A DNA stretch of 44,336 bases from assembly GCA_045223915.1 (NCBI GenBank), contig JBGUZU010000032.1, positions 1 to 44,336 on the forward strand, read 5' to 3'. Origin of the DNA: Ruminimicrobiellum sp045223915. Its GTDB lineage: Bacteria > Elusimicrobiota > Endomicrobiia > Endomicrobiales > Endomicrobiaceae. Below the pieces are notes generated by a model. That model had not been told where the DNA came from. It was given only the letters and a program-made list of their open reading frames with translations, and made no database searches. Every line of letters begins with the position of its first letter. The first letter of the stretch is position 1. Made by a program: the position numbers and the translations under genes. Positions 42,043-44,336 of the stretch are shown here, piece after piece.

Positions 42043-43167
42043 ATGAATAGCTTTAAAGCAGGAATTTATAAACAACAACTTGAATATAAGAGTTTTTTAC
42101 CAAATAAAATAAATCATGAATTCAAACTTGATGATAAAGATATTTTATTACTTTTAGAAAAAGCTGTCTTTTATTTAGGACAGTTAGAAGCTTTTTCTCA
42201 ATTTACTCCGGATATAGATTTGTTTATAAAAATGCATATTTATAAAGAAGCTACTTTGTCCGGAAAAATAGAAGGGACACAAACTACTATGGATGAAGCT
42301 GTTTCTCCAAAAGAGGCAGTGTTACCGGAAAAAAGAGATGATTGGCAAGAAGTTCAGAATTATATAAAAGCTATAAATTTTGCACAAGAAGAACTTAAAA
42401 CATTACCTATATCATTAAGATTAATATGTAAAATTCATGAAATACTTTTATCAGGTGTTCGCGGAGAGCATAAAAATCCAGGCGAAATCAGAAAAAGTCA
42501 AAATTGGATTGGCGGTTCAAGTTTGAAGGATGCATTTTTTATTCCTCCTCATTTTCAAGATTTGCCGGATTTGTTGTCTGATTTAGAAAAGTTCTGGCAT
42601 AATGAAGAATTGCAGATTCCTATTTTAATAAAGGTAGCAATTTTTCATTATCAATTTGAAACCTTACATCCGTTTTGTGACGGTAACGGAAGAATGGGGA
42701 GATTATTAATACCATTAATGTTAATATCAAAAAATATTATTTCAAAACCTTCATTATATATTTCAAGCTTTTTTGAAAAAAACAAAGGAAGTTATTATGA
42801 TAGTTTGACGGTTGTAAGAAACAGCAACAATATTAAACAATGGATAAAATTCTTCTTAACGGGAATAATAGAAACTTCAGAAAACGGACAAAATACATTA
42901 AAAAATATTATTACTTATAAAGAAAAAATAGATACTTCTATTCTACAATTGGGTTCCAAGGCAACATCTGCAAAAGAGTTGATAAGATACATGTTTGCAA
43001 AACCAATATTAAACATAGGTATGGCTGCAGAAAACTTGAATTGTTCTTTCGGTAAGGCAAGTGCTTTAATTCAAAATTTAATTAATTTAAATATAATAAA
43101 AGAAAGAACAAATGGTGCAAGAAACAGATATTTTGAACTCAACGGATATTTAGATTTGTTTAAATAA
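42043..43167 (+). CDS. Fic-domain AMP-transferase, self-inhibited (class II)
   Basis: A 374-residue protein of the SoFic type. An N-terminal Fic_N region holds the inhibitory motif SGKIEG (S73 to G78; pattern S-x-x-x-E-G), so E77 should block ATP in the resting state. The Fic core has HPFCDGNGRMGR (209-220) with the catalytic H209 and all nucleotide-binding residues. The C-terminal 90 residues look like a winged helix (SAKELIRYMF, NIGMAAENLNCS). Fic proteins transfer AMP, or less often another nucleotide group, to target hydroxyls. No antitoxin gene adjoins, which agrees with built-in inhibition. GAGG precedes the ATG. The target is unknown. Confidence 0.92.
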   Translation: MNSFKAGIYKQQLEYKSFLPNKINHEFKLDDKDILLLLEKAVFYLGQLEAFSQFTPDIDLFIKMHIYKEATLSGKIEGTQTTMDEAVSPKEAVLPEKRDDWQEVQNYIKAINFAQEELKTLPISLRLICKIHEILLSGVRGEHKNPGEIRKSQNWIGGSSLKDAFFIPPHFQDLPDLLSDLEKFWHNEELQIPILIKVAIFHYQFETLHPFCDGNGRMGRLLIPLMLISKNIISKPSLYISSFFEKNKGSYYDSLTVVRNSNNIKQWIKFFLTGIIETSENGQNTLKNIITYKEKIDTSILQLGSKATSAKELIRYMFAKPILNIGMAAENLNCSFGKASALIQNLINLNIIKERTNGARNRYFELNGYLDLFK

Positions 43168-43180
43168 AAAATCCTATTTA

Positions 43181-43244
43181 CTTCCAATCTTCCGTCTTTC
43201 TGCCGTTTCCATGCCTCCATACATCCATACCTCTATACATCTGT
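43181..43244. repeat. Octamer array O3
   Basis: Eight degenerate 8-base units run in strict register: CTTCCAAT, CTTCCGTC, TTTCTGCC, GTTTCCAT, GCCTCCAT, ACATCCAT, ACCTCTAT, ACATCTGT. The first units resemble the reverse complement of O2 and the later ones resemble O1. Confidence 0.7.
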
Positions 43245-43283
43245 CGTTCATCATAATCTAAAATCTTAAAGTCTTAAACGGCA

Positions 43284-43312
43284 ACGACAATTTTCACTTT
43301 TTTTGGTATAAT
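43284..43312 (+). promoter_or_regulatory. Promoter of the EamA transporter gene
   Basis: An extended -10 TGGTATAAT (TATAAT at 43307-43312) with ACGACA (43284-43289) 17 bases upstream. The start codon is 26 bases beyond. Confidence 0.55.
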
Positions 43313-43338
43313 CTTACATTATTTTTTAGAGAACGATT

Positions 43339-44214
43339 ATGAAAAGAGCGGTAAGAATAGGTTTTATTGATGCAATAATATCTTCTGTAAGTTACGGTTT
43401 GTATCCTTTGTTTGCAATACTGTTATATAACACGGGATCATCCGTATCCAATTCACTGTTTTACAGATATCTGTTCGCGTTTCTGATTTATTTGTATATA
43501 TTAAAAGTTCATAAAAAAATTAATCTGTCCGTTACGGTTAAAGAGTTTATAATATTGTTTTTTGTGGGTATCACTTTTGCCGTATCTTCCATTGCATTGT
43601 TTGCCGCTTTAAAATATATAGATTCCGGAATTGCTTGTACAATAGTGTTTGTTTATCCTGTAATAGTTGCTTTAATTATGACATTATTTTTCCATGAAAA
43701 GCTTACAAAAACAACTGTTGTTTCCATTGCCTGCGCCTTTTTGGGAGTTGCACTTTTAAACTATGCCGGCGGTATGAGTACCGGCGGAAAATTCTTGGGA
43801 TTTTTGTTTTCTGTGTGCGGTGCGATAATGTATGCAATGTATATGATATTTGTAAAAACCGTAAAAACCATAAAACATATGCAGCCGGAAAAAGTGACTT
43901 TTTATGTTATGCTTTCCGGAACGGTTTTTTATTTTATATGTTTAAGGTTCGGACTGGATTTTCAGTTGCTTACAAGGCCGAATCAATGGATATATGTGCT
44001 TTGTTTGGCGGTAATACCTACGATAGTTGCCATAGAAACGGTTAATGTTGCAATAAAACTTATCGGTGCAACAAAGACATCAATAATCGGTGCACTTGAA
44101 CCGCTTACTGCGATAATTGTGGGGGTGTTGGTGTTCGGGGAACAGGTGTCGTTGTTTAATGCGGTTGGATTCTTACTTGTTATTACGGGAATTTTTCTTG
44201 TTGTAAGGAAGTAA
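43339..44214 (+). CDS. EamA/DMT-family membrane transporter
   Basis: A 291-residue inner-membrane protein with ten predicted helices in two EamA repeats of about 140 residues each. The first repeat ends with FFHEKLTKTTVVSIACAFLGVALL and the second with VFGEQVSLFNAVGFLLVITGIFLVV, the usual closing helices of drug/metabolite exporters. Substrates of this family range from amino acids to nucleotide sugars and cannot be told here. It has its own promoter. A 13-bp perfect hairpin covers its stop codon. Confidence 0.9.
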   Translation: MKRAVRIGFIDAIISSVSYGLYPLFAILLYNTGSSVSNSLFYRYLFAFLIYLYILKVHKKINLSVTVKEFIILFFVGITFAVSSIALFAALKYIDSGIACTIVFVYPVIVALIMTLFFHEKLTKTTVVSIACAFLGVALLNYAGGMSTGGKFLGFLFSVCGAIMYAMYMIFVKTVKTIKHMQPEKVTFYVMLSGTVFYFICLRFGLDFQLLTRPNQWIYVLCLAVIPTIVAIETVNVAIKLIGATKTSIIGALEPLTAIIVGVLVFGEQVSLFNAVGFLLVITGIFLVVRK

Positions 44215-44227
44215 TTCCTTACAACAA
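44198..44227 (+). terminator. Perfect 13-bp hairpin over the eamA stop
   Basis: TTGTTGTAAGGAA (44198-44210) and TTCCTTACAACAA (44215-44227) pair without mismatch around GTAA. The left arm is the last coding codons, the loop includes the stop. No U-tract follows, so it may be a processing or stability element rather than an intrinsic terminator. Confidence 0.5.
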
Positions 44228-44244
44228 TTATAGCGACCTTAATA

Positions 44245-44336
44245 TTTTGGTTATAATTTTGCAACTAACTCAATCGAGTATGCCCTTGCGGGATCCATAT
44301 ACACTTCATTCGTTAGTTGCTTCATTCTAACCTAAA
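44245..44336. repeat. Long-hairpin repeat, copy E7 (loop type i)
   Basis: Inner arms GCAACTAAC (44261-44269) and GTTAGTTGC (44312-44320) are perfect. Outer arms TTTTGGTTATAAT (44245-44257) and ATTCTAACCTAAA (44324-44336) pair with two mismatches. The core TCGAGTATGCCC, CGGGATCCA, TACACTTCATT is that of E1, though the inner arms are different. It may continue past the window edge. Confidence 0.8.

Noticed and set aside
1..44336. Insertion sequences or prophage genes
   Set aside because: No transposase, integrase, capsid or recombinase motif was found in any long frame; the repeats are all short and noncoding.

Overview
The window is AT-rich DNA (I judge roughly one third G+C by eye) from a diderm bacterium. 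Outer-membrane logistics genes (LolCE/LolD, TamB, a LolA-like carrier, lipid-A-type acyltransferases) show two membranes. Arginine is almost always AGA/AGG in the core genes. The lineage cannot be fixed without a search; gene content and repeat-rich gaps would fit an Elusimicrobiota/Endomicrobium-like or other AT-rich gut or host-associated diderm, held at low confidence.

Layout. (1) 433-10624 is a forward core run: lysS, lolC/E-type permease, lolD, ilvE, tamB, hemW. (2) 10734-15064 is a small surface-polysaccharide island: a family 2 glycosyltransferase, a WbqC-family protein and two tandem ATP-grasp paralogues, with CGN arginine and CTG leucine codons that the neighbours rarely use. (3) 15158-15321 holds tRNA-Arg(TCT) and tRNA-His(GTG) behind a near-consensus promoter. 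(4) 15759-23628 is a bacterial alpha-2-macroglobulin with an intact CTEQ thioester site plus penicillin-binding protein 1C. (5) 23637-25121 on the minus strand is an Lsa-type ABC-F ribosome-protection ATPase. (6) 25664-41626 is a large forward gene cluster of aryl-polyene (APE) type: ketoreductase, polyene-oxidoreductase-like flavoprotein, three ketosynthase-type proteins, two acyl carrier proteins, two dehydratase hot-dog domains, thioesterase, AMP-ligase, methyltransferase, glycosyltransferase, two acyltransferase domains, LolA-like carrier, MMPL exporter and two small membrane proteins. (7) 42043-43167 is a self-inhibited Fic protein behind a three-copy 41-bp repeat array. (8) 43339-44214 is an EamA-type transporter.

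How the APE-like genes would work together: the AMP-ligase activates an aromatic starter and loads an ACP; ketosynthases with the Cys-less ketosynthase-like partner elongate it; FabG-like reductase and hot-dog dehydratases create conjugated double bonds; the methyltransferase and flavoprotein may tailor the product; acyltransferases/glycosyltransferase attach it to a lipid, and LolA/MMPL proteins move it to the outer membrane. The arrangement is not the textbook one: the Cys-less ketosynthase is fused to the AMP-ligase, an acyltransferase is fused to a dehydratase, a CrtI/retinol-saturase-like enzyme sits inside the operon, and the exporter ends in a lipobox-bearing tail.

Every gap over 300 bases is packed with short repeats. 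The main family is a long hairpin with a conserved GTAC-containing core and locus-specific, perfectly compensated arms (seven copies). There are also four small palindromes around ACTTGAT and three arrays of 8-bp units. These explain most of the noncoding sequence and are the strongest non-gene signal here.
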